From Martensiomyces pterosporus (taxonomy: Eukaryota; Kickxellomycota; Kickxellomycetes; Kickxellales; Kickxellaceae): DNA of 64,000 nt. Shown one piece after another: positions 1 to 12,268 of this stretch. The notes beneath the pieces were generated by a model. That model was not told the origin of the DNA. It did no database searches and saw only the letters and a program-made list of their open reading frames with translations. Positions within the stretch are counted from its first letter, which is position 1; the number at the start of each line of letters is the position of its first letter. The stretch is from positions 44,385 through 108,384 of the forward strand of contig MU603985.1 in the NCBI GenBank assembly GCA_025201845.1, given 5' to 3'. The position numbers and the translations under genes are program-made.

Positions 1-112
1 TTGATAGTCGAGAGACGAAGGAGGGCGAGAGGGCTGGAACAGTATCTTCACTGAGCCTCTGGATAACTGGACCCATCCTGCCTCTGCCAAGGCGAGCAGA
101 CAAAAAAAGAAC

Positions 113-1553
113 ATGTCCACACGCACCAATCACACTGGCAACAGCAGTGGCGGCAGCAGCGGAAGAGGAGGACCGAGGCTCACGCCATTGAGGAACAGCG
201 CTGAGCAATGGCTGTTTACCAAGGAGGATATACGGAATACTCCGTCGCTGGTTGGCAGCGATTACGCGACGCCAGCTGGAAAGAGCTACACGCTGGCGGA
301 GGAGCGAGGTTGGCGCTTGCGTGGCTGCAACTTCATACACAACGTGGTTAGGAAGCTTGAACTGTAAGTCAGATATTCTTGGAATTGCGCTTCGGTTCTC
401 ATATTGATGCATCGTTCAGGGCTGGTGTTCCCTATTGCCATTTGTTTGCATACATGGACATGGATTGCGGCTCTCATGCATCTTTGCCGGAGGCGACAAG
501 CTATTGGGCAAAATGGGCGGATCAGCAGTGCCATATATGCCGACGCGGAAGAACAGATCCAGGATGCAACGTCTTTCTTTGGAAAAAGCGTATATGTGCA
601 TATGCTGCGTTTTGTGGCTCAGCTGCTCTTCTCGATCCGCCTGTGAGATCTGTACAGAGGCTAAAATGCCCCTTATCTCGCGTCTTTTTTATTATCTCAA
701 CCTCGCTTTCTTTAGGAGCCAGGCAGTGGCTGCTACTGCGTGTGTGTTTTTCCATCGGTTCTACATGCGCCAGTCGCTCAGCGAGTACCATGCATACGTA
801 AGTAGAACCCCCGCTGTCGCCTGTGTTCTGTCGCTGCGTCGCGTACAAGAAAAGCGGTAGCAGCAGCAGAGGCTCTCGAAGAGACGAGAGGGAAGGGAGA
901 GTAGCTAGTAGCACGCCGCGCTCTACTGCCCACACGTCTAGGCACGTCCTTTCCGCTTATATAAACCATGTCTCCACTTGCTTGTGTAGGAAGTTGCAGG
1001 GGCCTGCGTTTTTCTATCAACAAAGGTCGAGGAGGAGAAGCGCAGTCTCAAGAGCATTACGCAGGTGTGCTCGGTAGTTGGAGCCAAGGGAAACGAAAAG
1101 GAGGCAGCCAAGAACCGCGAGAGCTGGCATCGGCATCTGCAGCGTCTGGAGATCATTGTTCTCGAAAACTGCTGCTTCGACATGGAGATCACGCACCCGC
1201 ACCAATACATCTCCACATTAATATCCGAGCTCGACATCTCGGTGCAGGTGGGCAAGGCGGCACTGGCGCATGTGAACGACTGCCTGCGCACAGTCATTTG
1301 CCTTTTGTACAGGCCCGAGGTCATTGCTGTGGCTGCACTGTATTTGGCTTCGAATGTGTGTGAGGAGCCGATCGCCCGCAATATAATGGATGCCCAGTCG
1401 CTCCATTTGGAGCCAAGCGATGTACCGGAAGCGGAGGCATGTGTAATGGACATGGTTGAGTTTTACCAGCGCGAGGCTGAAAGCGAGGTTGCATCCTTCC
1501 GCCAGCAGCAGCAGCAGCAGCAGCTACAGCAGCAGGAGGCGCAACACAGCTGA
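113..1553 (+). CDS. P-TEFb/CTDK-type cyclin (cyclin T/K, Pch1/Ctk2-like)
   Basis: Three exons give a 298-residue protein: 113-363, 716-797 and 990-1553, with introns GTAAGT...TTTAG and GTAAGT...GTGTAG and continuous frame across both junctions. The first exon carries the family opening (W-x-FTKEDI-x-NTPS, then GCNFIHNV). The second carries the cyclin-box helix with FFHRFYMRQSL. The third carries EVAGACVFLSTKVEE, typical of transcriptional cyclins, and the second cyclin fold (NCCFDMEITHPHQYI, ALYLASN). Such cyclins activate Cdk9/Ctk1-type kinases that phosphorylate the RNA polymerase II C-terminal domain during elongation. The C-terminus ends in a glutamine run encoded by a CAG tract. Fold and family are clear. 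Whether this is the Bur2/Pch1 or the Ctk2 orthologue is not resolved. Start ATG at 113 is the first in the transcript and is followed directly by a Ser/Gly-rich leader. Confidence 0.85.
1503..1523 (+). repeat. (CAG)7 microsatellite in cyclin C-terminus
   Basis: Seven uninterrupted CAG codons, followed by CTA and three more CAG, encode a Q7-L-Q3 tail at the end of the cyclin. A pure repeat like this is expected to vary in length between strains. Confidence 0.9.
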
Positions 1554-2565
1554 AATATACAGAGGGAAAAGAGCATGCGTACGTCACATCCCATCCATAT
1601 CTTCCTTTCGAAGCTCCCTTCTAATGCTCTACTATATTTTCTTTTTGTACATTACCCACCACATCTTTTGACGCACACGCCGCCACTTCTATGTACCCAC
1701 CTGCTTTCCCGGCGGCCGCTTGCTCGCTCTTTGCAGCCACAGCATCCAGTACTCGCTATTTGCCAGCTATTCTTATACCAGATATTTACGTCCTCCCTCT
1801 GCTTGTAGCTCCGACTAAAATATAACTAGTGCCCAAACACACACACATCGCGATCCTTCTGGAGTGCTGGCATCGCATCTGGCTGCAGTTGGGGCAGCCC
1901 GTAGCATTGTAGCTGGGAGAGGCTAGTAGCAGCCCCCTGTGCAGTAGACACGCGCACAGCGCACAGCACCGCCGCATCTCAGCTGGTGGATTGTTCGCCC
2001 TCCTTGGCCCCAGATCCCAAAGGCGCCAGCACGCTCCCTCCCCAAATTCTCAGCGACAATGAGAGACAGGCACGGCTCTGAGGCACTCGCATGCCATGTC
2101 GCAACTGCCACCGCACATATTGGCCTGGCCGCTTTCCAAATATGCCCTCAGGCTTGATGCAGCCAGCAGCACCAGCACAATCGCCCACTGCCATTTAAGG
2201 TGCTGTTTCACGCCCACACATTGTCGCCGGAGCTTACATCACACGCAGCGCTTTTGTTTTGCTTTTGCTGCTGCTGTTGCTTCCTGCCTCTCGAACAGAG
2301 CGTCCTTGTGGCTCGGGTGGTTTTTTTCTTCTTCATCAGCTTCTCCTCTGCCTCGATATCTGGTCGCACATTGGCATCCAGTGTTTCTCCCTTCTCTCTG
2401 CTCTCACTTCCTACTCGTACCATACCCCTTCTTCGCCCTGCTACTGAGAACACTGCCCGTGCCTGCCTGGCATACAGCCCGGATTCTACACATCTTCACA
2501 CCCACCCAATACATCTCCCGCGCCTGCTGCCATCTGGCCACTACCCGTGCTCCCAAGTAGTTTCC
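1554..2565. other. Intergenic: cyclin 3' end and chitin synthase upstream region
   Basis: About 1 kb with no convincing reading frame. The first part should hold the cyclin 3' UTR. The pyrimidine-rich last 350 bases, before the ATG at 2566, look like a fungal promoter and 5' UTR. No repeat or RNA gene was recognised. Confidence 0.6.
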
Positions 2566-5500
2566 ATGGCGCAGGTTCTCCCCAACGACGACCTGGCTCG
2601 TCTGCCGGAGGCGGCAAATATGGATTCTGAGGAAATCGTCAACGCCCTGGTCAACCGGTTCGAGCGACGCCCTCAAGGCCATCCATATACCAACATCGGC
2701 ACTCGTATTCTCGTCGCCCTCAACCCCTTCGAGGCACAGGAAAGCTGCTCCGACGATGCCGCGCTCCGCTACGCAGACGACTACCGCGACACGTCGCCCG
2801 AGCGTCCTGAGCTCGCCCCGCATGTCTTCAAGGTGGCGGAGCAGGCGTACCTCCACATGCGCCAGACGGGGCTCAACCAGAGCCTGGTTTTCACGTAAGT
2901 AAACAGCACAAACACCGCCCCCTGTTTGAAGCGTGCGGCCACACGCCTGCGCCTGGCCTAGTCGGTTCCGGATGCATTTTGGAGAGCGAAGCAGTACTGC
3001 AGGGGGTTTATTTGCTTTTAAGCCCCCCGTCCTGTCCGCTCTAGTTTCGTGCAAAAAGTGGCTGAGTGGATGCTATTCCAGCCGCTGCCCAATGGAGCTC
3101 CCCGTAGCAAGGCTGCACCGGGCGATGCTTTTGGCACCTGGGGCGATTGTAATGTGGGATCCATCCTGAATGGCCGCAAGTGCCACTATTGCGAAAATAT
3201 TTGCATTTGCTATTCTCCCTAAAAGCGCCGGTGGCAGCGACAATCGCAGGGAGCCCAGTACATGTAGTGTGCCACCATCCAGGTCTGCCACATGGCTTTT
3301 ATTGTCCGCGCTCTAAGCATGTTGTTTTCTGCCTGTGTCTAAAGCTACATGTGTAGTGGAGAGTCTGGCAGTGGAAAGACAGAGCAGCGTCGCCTGGCGT
3401 TCCGCTTCTTTTCGCTGCTGCGAACTCACTCCAAGAAAGATGTCAAGCTCTTCTTGCGTCTGCAGCAGGCCGACATCGTGCTCGAGGCATTTACCAACGC
3501 AAAGACCGTGTCGCACGGCAATGCCTCTCGCGTTGGCACCTACACCGAGCTCCAGTTCGATCAGCGTGGCCGCACGGTCGGCGTCAAGACGCTCACGTAT
3601 CTGCTCGAGAAGGCCCGTGTGACTGACACGCCGCCTGAAGAGCGCAACTTCCACATCCTCTACTACCTGGCCAACGGATCATCGAACGAGAACCGCACCC
3701 AGTTTGGGATGCCTCAGGACATCACCTCGTTCGAGTACCTGACCAACCCCGGCGCCATCCAGCGCATCTCGAATGTCGGCGATATTGAGCAGTTCGCCGA
3801 CCTGTGCACCGCCATGAAGCATGTTGGTCTGCACAAGCGCTACCAGAGGCACATATTTGCCGTTCTAGGGGCTGTTCTGTGTCTGGGCAACCTGAATTTT
3901 GTCTACGAGAGCCAAGATGGGTTTGACTCGGCCGTTGTCAAGAACACGGACCTGCTGCACCAGGTCAGCAAGGTCTTGGGTCTGGACCCCATCGCCCTCG
4001 AGACTGCGCTGACAAACATGACCCAGACGGTGGGCAACGAGTCGTGCACCGTCTACCTGGATGCGAGCGGTGCATCTGTCAGACGCGACGAGCTCTCCCG
4101 CGCGCTGTACTCGCTGCTGTTCAACTGGGTGGTCGAGTTCATCAACACCCGCTTCTGCCGTGACGATGCCGAGCGCGAGAGCTTCATCGGCCTGCTTGAT
4201 TTCCCTGGCTGGCAGTCACAGCGCCGCAACGGGTACGAGCAGCTGTGCACCAACTACGCCAGCGAGCGCATCCAGCACTTTATGTTCCACCAGGTGTTTG
4301 AGGTCGGCAACGATGAATACGAGGCCGAGGGCATCGGCCGCCTCATGCCTATGGTCGAGTTCCCTGACCGCTCTGTCTGCCTGGACCTGTTCATCAAGCC
4401 CAAGTCGGGCTTGTTCCCAATCATGGACCGCCAGGCAGCAGAGGTGCTGGGCAAGAAGCCAAACACCAAGAAGAAGAACCGCAGGGACTCGACGAGCTCG
4501 TCGCGCGAGTTCACGCCCGAGGCAACCGGCCGCGTGGCCGCATTCCAGCTGCTTAGCTCGTTTAACAAGCACAACACGGGCAAGTCCGGCGAGAAGAACC
4601 CGCACTACCAGCCCGTCGACAGCAAGAATGAGATGAACTCGTTCACTGTTGCGCACTTCTGGGGCCAGGTCACGTATGACATTGAAGGGTTTGTCGAAAA
4701 GAACCTCGACCAGCTCAGCTCCGACTTTGTTGCTGTCTTCAGAGGCGACGGGTCGGCGGAAAACCACGGGTCGCGCAACGAGTTTATCTCTGGCTTGTTC
4801 ACGGACAAGTCCATCGCCACCGAGGTGCACCCAAGAAACGACAAGGCCGTCGTGCAGGCCCAGGCCATCGCCGTGCCCACGCGCGCGCCGTCGATGATGC
4901 GCTCCAAGAGCAAGCTGCCTGCATCGAGGCTGAAGAAGGTTGCTTGCCTGGGAACGCAGTTCAACCGCTCGCTTTCGGAACTCGTCACCACCCTTGACGA
5001 GACCCTTCCATGGTTTGTCATTTGCGTAAAGTCCAATGAGCAGGCCAAGGCTAGGTGGGCCGATGCACGCAAGATCCTCAGTGCCGTCAAGGGGTTTGCG
5101 CTGGACGACGCCGTCAAGAGGAAGCGCGTCGAGTATGCAGCCGCAATGAACCCGCCGGACTTTTGCGAGCGGTACAGCGCTGTCATTTCGGAGCATGTGC
5201 AAGACTCGTCGGCTGCGCGCCATGGCGATGCCCTGGCCAAGTGCCTTGCGCTAAAGCAGGCGCTGGGGCTGGATGATAGCGCCATGGCGCTTGGCTCGTC
5301 CAAGGTGTTTATGGATTTTGCCACCTGGAGGCGCATTGACGACCCCGTGCGTGCGCGCGAGCGTGGTGCTCGCAACCAGGACAACGACGTGCTGGCCGAC
5401 CCGGCTGACGAGAAGATGGGGGGCGACACCAGACAGGGCCCGCAGCAGGCGCAGGACAGCACTGGTGGAATCAGCTTCAATGTCAGCGACGAGGGCGATG

Positions 5501-8500
5501 CGTATGCGCGCGCTCTGAAGGAAAGGGTGATGAACAACGACACGCGCTCCTTCTATTCGGACGACGAGGCGTACCAGGACTTGCTCAACAAGGACGGGTT
5601 CTCGGACATTATGAGCGAAGGCGGCTACCAGGCCGGGTTCTCCGATGTGCTGAGCAACGGCGACGGCGACGACCGCAAGGAGAGCTTTGACAGCGACGCT
5701 GACGGCGGCGGCGAGAAGCCAATGTCGGCTGTCCGCCGCGTGTGGCTCATCTATGTAAAGTGCATGTCTTGGATGATCCCGTCGAAATCCATCTTGTGGT
5801 GCGGAAAGCGCAAAAGAAAGGACGAGCAGACTGCTTGGCGCGAGAAGTTTGCGCTTTGTCTGTCGATTTTCTGGTGCTGTGCGTTTGTCATTTTCTGGAT
5901 CTGTGGCCTGGGGCTGATTCTGTGCCCGCACCAGAACGTCTATTCGATTCAGGAGCTTGGCGGCCACAACTCAGCCTCGGATGCCCTGGTCGCGATCCGC
6001 GGCGAGGTCTTTGACGTGAAGGACTTTAACCACATGAACATTGGGTTCAAGTACATCGCCGACCACAACTACCTTGGCAGAGACCTGTCGGATATCTTCC
6101 CGCTCCAGCTCTCCTTTGTCTGCCCCTTCGACAACATGGACCCGCGCCTGGCCATGCAGCCCAAGCCCGTTCTGTACTCCGAGGCATACTACCACGACCA
6201 GCGCTGGTGGCGCCACCCAACAAACAAGGGGTACAACTACTACCAGTACCGCCTCATGCGCATCATGCGCCAGAACTACGCCAAGGGCCACATTGCAGTC
6301 GACCCGGGGCTTGTGCGGCAGCAGGCAGCGGGCACTGCCAAGGGCACCGACAGCGGCAAGAACCTTGCGCGCTGCATCATCAACGGCGAGGTGTTTGACC
6401 TGACCGACTACATTGCGTCCAATGGCGCGCCCTACGTCGTCGTGCCTGACGGCCAGAGCAACTCGAGCAGCTTCAACCGCCAGTTCCTGGACTCGAACGT
6501 GGTTACGATGTTTGACGAGCACAGGGGCAAGGACATTTCAAAGAAGTGGAGCGACTACTTTGGCACTGACGTCAACATGCGCAACCTGCACTACCAGTGC
6601 CTGCGCGGCGCCTTCTACGTCGGCAAGGTCGATGAGCGCAAGTCGGCCAGATGCTACGCTGCCAACTACCTGCTTCTTGCTGGGTCGATCGCCTTGGTCT
6701 CGGTCATCTTCTTCAAGTTCATTGCCGCGCTGCAGCTGAGCAGCCGCCGCGAGCCCGAGCCTGGCGACAAGTTTGTGCTCATGAATGTGCCGTGCTACAC
6801 CGAGGGCGAGGAGTCTCTCAAGAACACCATCGACTCGATGGCCCGCACCAAGTACGACGACAAGCGCAAGCTGCTGTTCATTGTGTGCGACGGCATGATC
6901 ATGGGCTCTGGAAACGACCGCCCGACCCCGCGCATCGTGCTTGACATCCTTGGCGTCGACCGCGACCAGGACACCGAGGCTCTGAGCTACATTGCGCTCG
7001 GCGAAGGGTCCAAGCAGCACAACATGGCAAAGGTGTACTCTGGCCTGTACGAGACGGCTGGCCACGTTGTCCCCTACCTGGTCATCGTCAAGTGCGGCAC
7101 GCCTCAGGAGCGCACCCGTCCTGGAAACCGCGGCAAGCGCGACTCGCAGATCATGCTGATGGGCTTCTTCAACAAGGTCCACTTTGACCTGCCCATGACG
7201 CCGCTTGAGCTTGAGATATACCACCAGATCAAGAACGTCATCGGCGTCAGCCCAGCCCTGTATGAATACGTGCTGATGATTGATGCAGACACGGTTGTCA
7301 TGCCCGACTCGCTCAACCGCATGGTGCGCTCGATGCTCCATGACGTCAAGATCATGGGCCTGTGCGGCGAGACAAGGCTGGCGAACGCAAAGAGCTCGTG
7401 GATCACGATGATGCAGGTCTACGAGTACTTCATCTCGCACCACTTGACCAAGGCGTTCGAGTCGCTGTTTGGGTCCGTCACCTGCCTGCCCGGCTGCTTC
7501 TGCATGTACCGCATCCGCTCCGCTGACGGCAGACCGCTGCTGATATCCAAAGAGGTCATCAGCGACTACTCGGAGAACAACGTCGACACGCTGCACAAGA
7601 AGAACCTGCTCCATCTCGGCGAGGACCGCTACTTGACCACGCTGATGCTCAAGCACTTCCCGTACTTCAAAAACAAGTTCAACGCGGAGGCGCAGTGCAT
7701 GACCAACGCGCCGGACTCGTGGAAGGTGCTCATGTCGCAGCGCCGTCGCTGGATCAACTCGACCGTGCACAACCTGTTTGAGCTTGTCTTCCTGCCGCAA
7801 ATGTGCGGGTTCTGCTGCTTCTCGATGCGCTTTGTTGTGTTCATCGACCTGATCTCCACAATCATCATGCCCGCGACCATGATCTACCTGGCGTATCTGG
7901 TCTACCAGCTGACCAACCCAGACTCGACCACCTCGTACATCTCGCTCTACCTCCTGGCAGCCATCTACGGAATGCAGGCGCTGATATTCATCCTCAAGCG
8001 CCAGTGGCAGCACATTGGGTGGATGATCGTCTACATCCTGGCCATCCCCTTCTTCACATTTGTCCTGCCGGTGTACTCGTTCTGGCACTTTGACGACTTT
8101 TCGTGGGGCAACACGCGTGTTGTTGTCGGGGAGTCTGGGCGCAAGCACGTCTACGTGGTGGACAACGAAAAGTTTGACACATCGACCATCCCCGTCCGCA
8201 AGTGGTCGGACTACGAGCAGGAGCTTATGTGGGAGTCCGGCACACCCTCGCAGCATGGGTCAGACGTGGGGTCGCGTCTTGGCGCAGCACTGAGTGTGGC
8301 TCGTCCCGGGTCAGCAATCGGCAACGTCCCGAAATCCATGAGCGGGGTGTTCGGCGGTGGTGTTGGTGCGGGTGGATATGCCAGCTCAAACACCGCCTCG
8401 GTGTACATGGACAGCGGGTTTGGGTACGGCTCAAACTCTGCTGCAAACATGACCATCCGAAGCAACATGCCGCTTGTTGGCAGCGTGCCAATGCCTGCTG

Positions 8501-9261
8501 CTGGACCCGGAATGGCTGTCGACCACACCGGCCGTGCAACGCCGGTTGGCGGTACCCCTCCACACGTGTACAGTGGCGAGACGTACGACATAATGAGCTA
8601 TGCGGCTGGAAGCTCGCCGCCGCTTGACTACTCGATGGGCTATAGCGGCGGGGGCGCCAATGGCCACATGCCCGCTGCCAGTATGCCGCTAGGGTACGAC
8701 CCTCGCACTAGCCAGATGATGACTTCGCAGAGCACTCCCCCGCTGGCGATGCCGCAGACGCCTAACGCGCACTTTGCTGGTGCCATGGGCGGTGCCTCGC
8801 AGCAGGTTCCGGGTGCGGGATTCGGTGCTCAGGTGATGGCGCCCCAGCGCATTGCTTCGCCCAGCATGGGGATGCCAGAGTACACGAGCCAGGCTGGTGG
8901 CGGAGGCATGTATGGCGGCCCTGTTGGCAGCGCCGTTCAGCCGCAGCTCCACATGACTGGTGCACCCATGCAAGTCGTGCCTGGCGCAGGCATTGTCACC
9001 TCGAATCCAGACCCGCATCAGCAGTTTGCAGCCGTGAACTCGGCGGGTGTGTTGCGCCCTGGTCTGTCGGATGAGGCTATTTCTGCTCAGATCGCTAGCA
9101 TCATTGCTTCGGTGGATCTGATGACGACCTCGAAGAAGCAGGTCCGCGAGCAGCTTGCGCGGGAGCTGGGCATGTCGCACGAAGACATCAAGGCCCGCCA
9201 TGCCTTCATCAACTCGTGCATCAATGCCGAGCTGGCTAAGCGCGGCAGCAGCAGCGCCTAG
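2566..9261 (+). CDS. Chitin synthase with N-terminal myosin-like motor (class V/VII type)
   Basis: Exons 2566-2894 and 3345-9261, separated by a 450-bp intron (GTAAGT...AAAG), encode 2,081 residues. The myosin-like domain covers roughly residues 1-770 with P-loop GESGSGKT at 115-122. A hydrophobic segment lies near 945 (FALCLSIFWCCAFVIFWICG), followed by a cytochrome b5-like domain near 980-1060 (GEVFDVKDF). The chitin synthase 2 domain then has DADTV, LPGCFCMYR and the product-binding motif QRRRW near 1575, and several C-terminal membrane spans. A glycine/methionine-rich linker leads to a DEK_C-type helical domain (about 2017-2076). The enzyme polymerises UDP-GlcNAc into chitin at the plasma membrane of growing tips and septa; the motor helps exocytic targeting along actin. 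The motor's switch regions look degenerate (HGNASRVG, LLDFPGWQ). The start was chosen as the first ATG after an in-frame stop-free leader lacking conserved sequence. Confidence 0.95.
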
Positions 9262-9400
9262 TTAACTGATAGCCATCTGGCAGTTTTCTCTTCTACCACT
9301 TTTCCCCCTTCCTTCTATCATCTAACTTCTCATCACTTTAAGCAACAGTGAACTAGTCTCAATAAACAGCACAGATTCAGTATAACGAAATCGACAGAAA

Positions 9401-12268
9401 TCACTTGCCCCTGCGGCCCTTCTTTGAAGGACGACCGGTTTTTTCTCTTCTCTTTTCGAGCTGGATGCGGTTCTTGCGGATCTGCTCCCTGGACTTGAGC
9501 TCGCTCTTAACGGGCCGTCCGCCGTTGCTTTGCCCAGGCTTGCCCTTGCCGCTCTTGCCGCTCTTGCCCTTCTTATTCTTGCCGCCATGCGAGTGGCTGC
9601 TGCTATCATCGTCCTTAAACTCGACGGTTCCCTTGTACTTGCTCTCGCCAGCGCCAGCACCGTCTTCGTCGCTCTGCTTCCGCTTCTTCAGCTTGCGCTC
9701 ATAATCGTGAGCCAAGGGATCCAGAGGCCGTGCCTCAGTGACCTTTGTGTGCTTGAAACGGCCGGTGGCGTACTTTCCGCCAGCAGCTCTGCTGGCAGCA
9801 CCCACAAGCTCGCTCTCGCCCGTGCGCGGGAGCTGGGTCTTGGTCTTGTCCTGCCAGTCCTTGAACGTGCCCGATTTGAACGACGCGGGGAGCATCGTGC
9901 CGTTCTCCGTCCTAATAAGCTTCTTGTTATCGGAGCCGATGCCCAGCCCCTTGACAAACTTCTTCTTCTTCGAGTCCCATCTCATCGCATTCTTGTTCTG
10001 CTTGGCGTGCTGCAGAGCCAGCAGGGAGTCGTTCTCGTCGCCGTTAAGCGACATAATCGCGCCCTGCGCCTGCTCTGCAAACGAGCCGCCTTTGGCCATT
10101 GCATAGCCCTTTTCCGAGTTGAAGTCCTTCTTCGCATAGGGGATGTAGAAGTCGTCGTCGCGGTAGGCGCTGCGGTTCTTGGGGTTAAGCAGGTCGTCGA
10201 TCTGGTTGGCGCCAGCCACAGAGGCAGACGGTTTCTTTGCCCTGACAGCGTCGTTGTCAGAGTCGTCGTCGAACTTTGCCATGGGGTCGTCCATCTCGCC
10301 GCGCTTCTGCTTCGTCTGCGCGATAAAGCGATCCGAGGACATGCGGAAGTTCTGCATGATGAGGCCCGACGTCGACGCGTTCCTGGTGCCGCGGTTGCCG
10401 ATCTCAAAGATGGTCTCGTTGGGTCTGAATCCCGACAGACCGCGGAGCATCTCCAGGCGCTGCCGCTCCTCGGGGTTGATCTTTTTGGCCAGCAGGATGT
10501 GGGTTTCGGAGAACGAGTCAGCAAGCTGGATCTCCTTGGCGCGCTTGTAGCTTTCGCTAGCCGCCGACTGCTTGCTCTTCCTGTAGAGCTTGCTTCCGTT
10601 AGTTGCGGTCTTGCGGAGGTTCTCCAGATTGACATTATCGGCGATATTGCGGTTGACCCACTCGTTGTCCAGCTCGGTGAGGTCAAGTGGGAACTGGCCC
10701 AGGACTATTTCCTTGGTGTAGGCTGGCTGGTTGTTCTTCTTCTCGTACACGGAGGTGCCCAGGTGGAGCGGGCGGCCGAGGAAGAGCTGGAGGTCCAGAA
10801 CATAGGGGATTTCGTCACCAGTCACTAGCGAGTATGCCCACCCACGGCGCCCGGCACGTGCCACACGGCCGACTCGGTGGACAAAGACCTTGCTCGAGTC
10901 AACAAAGTCGTAGTTGACGACGTTCTCCAAGATTGGGATATCGATACCGCGCGCGGCGACATCTGTGACAATGAGGACGTGCGTCTTGCCCGACGTAAAC
11001 CGCGAGATCTGGATCTTACGGGCCGTTTGGTCCAGCGAGCCGTAGATGTGGGAGACATAAAAGCCAGCCTCAGAAAGCAGCGCATTGAGGTACTCGACGT
11101 GGTGCTTGGTCGAAACAAAAACAATTGTCTGGCCCTTAGACACGACTCCGTTGCTGTCTTCGCCGTTCTCCTCGCCGTCCTTCTTGTTCTTCGCACCCTT
11201 CTTCTGCTTTGGGCGGCTCCCAAACCGCTTCCACGCCTGGCTCTTGATAGACTTGTCTGTGTTGACGGGAGCCCCAATGACTTCGCGCAGGAGATAGATG
11301 AGCGCGCCGTCCTTTTCCTCCTGCTTCACGTTGAAGAACGCCATTTCGAGGTCCTGGCTGATCTTCGACTCGACGTCCAGGCGGATAAGCTCCGGGTCCT
11401 GCAAACCAGCCTTGGCAAAGTCCACAAGCGTGCTGGGCAGCGTGGCCGAGAAAAGCAGCGTCTGGCGGTTCGCCGACAGCCGGCTGAGGATCTCATGAAG
11501 CTGGACAGAGAATCCCAGCTCAAAGAGCCGATCGGCCTCGTCAAAGACAATGTACTCAACCGTGCTCAAGTCCAGGCTCATCTCAACAACCAAGTGCAAA
11601 AGTCGGCCGGGGGTGGCAATGATGATATCTGGGTTAGATGCGATGATTCCGAACTGGTCCTCCATGCTGTCGCCACCCACAATCGGGACGGCGCGCAGGT
11701 CCGTGTACTTGACCAGATCCTTGGTGACCTGGTGTGTCTGCAGGGCAAGCTCGCGACTCGGCGAGAGGACAATTGCACGGGCGCCTACCCTGACCGAGTG
11801 TGCCTTGAGGTGGTTCACCATGGGGATCAAGAACGCTGCAGTCTTGCCTGACCCCGTTCTAGCCATGCCCACCACGTCGCGACCCTCCAAGATAACGGGG
11901 ATCGCCTTGCGCTGGATGGGCGTGGGCACCTTGAATCCCTTGTTCATGATGGCGCGGAAGAGCGGTGGGTGGAGCCCCATGGACTGGAAGCCGCCAGACT
12001 TCTTTTTCTTGCGGTTTTGTGCCTGCACTGAGCGCTGGATCATCTCGCTCTCGCTCTCCTCGCTCTCCGCCGAGGATTCGCCAGAGTGCTCTGACGCAGG
12101 CAGCATAGCCTTGCTTGCCACCTCTGTCTTCTTGGCAGCCTTCTTGGCAGGCGTGTTTGAGGCTTGCGGAATGAGCGCGGAGGTCAAGTCGAACTCTGCA
12201 TCGCTGTCCGAATCGCCCCCTGAAAGTGCCAGTGCATTCCTGGCTTTTCCTGGCTTTTGGCCCTTCAT
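9401..12268 (-). CDS. DBP10: DEAD-box ATP-dependent RNA helicase Dbp10 (DDX54)
   Basis: A single exon of 955 residues, close to the usual Dbp10 length of about 1,000. In order are an acidic N-terminus, the Q motif (GFKVPTPIQ), motif I ARTGSGKT near 136, the DEAD box FDEADRLFELGF near 243, motif III (FSATLP), motif VI (HRVGRVARAGRRG), and a Dbp10 C-terminal domain (GTMLPASFKSGTFKDW). A very basic KKGKSGKSGKGK tail ends the protein. It acts in the nucleolus in 60S ribosomal subunit assembly, around the peptidyl-transferase centre. The start is the ATG at 12268. The frame stays open for nine codons further upstream but contains no other ATG. It is divergently arranged with RFC3. Confidence 0.95.
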   Translation of the reverse strand: MKGQKPGKARNALALSGGDSDSDAEFDLTSALIPQASNTPAKKAAKKTEVASKAMLPASEHSGESSAESEESESEMIQRSVQAQNRKKKKSGGFQSMGLHPPLFRAIMNKGFKVPTPIQRKAIPVILEGRDVVGMARTGSGKTAAFLIPMVNHLKAHSVRVGARAIVLSPSRELALQTHQVTKDLVKYTDLRAVPIVGGDSMEDQFGIIASNPDIIIATPGRLLHLVVEMSLDLSTVEYIVFDEADRLFELGFSVQLHEILSRLSANRQTLLFSATLPSTLVDFAKAGLQDPELIRLDVESKISQDLEMAFFNVKQEEKDGALIYLLREVIGAPVNTDKSIKSQAWKRFGSRPKQKKGAKNKKDGEENGEDSNGVVSKGQTIVFVSTKHHVEYLNALLSEAGFYVSHIYGSLDQTARKIQISRFTSGKTHVLIVTDVAARGIDIPILENVVNYDFVDSSKVFVHRVGRVARAGRRGWAYSLVTGDEIPYVLDLQLFLGRPLHLGTSVYEKKNNQPAYTKEIVLGQFPLDLTELDNEWVNRNIADNVNLENLRKTATNGSKLYRKSKQSAASESYKRAKEIQLADSFSETHILLAKKINPEERQRLEMLRGLSGFRPNETIFEIGNRGTRNASTSGLIMQNFRMSSDRFIAQTKQKRGEMDDPMAKFDDDSDNDAVRAKKPSASVAGANQIDDLLNPKNRSAYRDDDFYIPYAKKDFNSEKGYAMAKGGSFAEQAQGAIMSLNGDENDSLLALQHAKQNKNAMRWDSKKKKFVKGLGIGSDNKKLIRTENGTMLPASFKSGTFKDWQDKTKTQLPRTGESELVGAASRAAGGKYATGRFKHTKVTEARPLDPLAHDYERKLKKRKQSDEDGAGAGESKYKGTVEFKDDDSSSHSHGGKNKKGKSGKSGKGKPGQSNGGRPVKSELKSREQIRKNRIQLEKRREKTGRPSKKGRRGK

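Noticed and set aside
4216..5543. Two overlapping frames (335 and 312 codons) opposite the chitin synthase motor region
   Set aside because: Both overlap each other and the sense coding region, so they cannot both be real, and neither has a domain.
6538..8256. 572-codon open frame opposite the chitin synthase catalytic region
   Set aside because: Same explanation: codon bias of the sense gene. The His/Val/Asp/Arg-rich sequence shows no family match.
9530..10828. 432-codon open frame opposite DBP10
   Set aside because: Shadow of the helicase gene; no recognisable motif.
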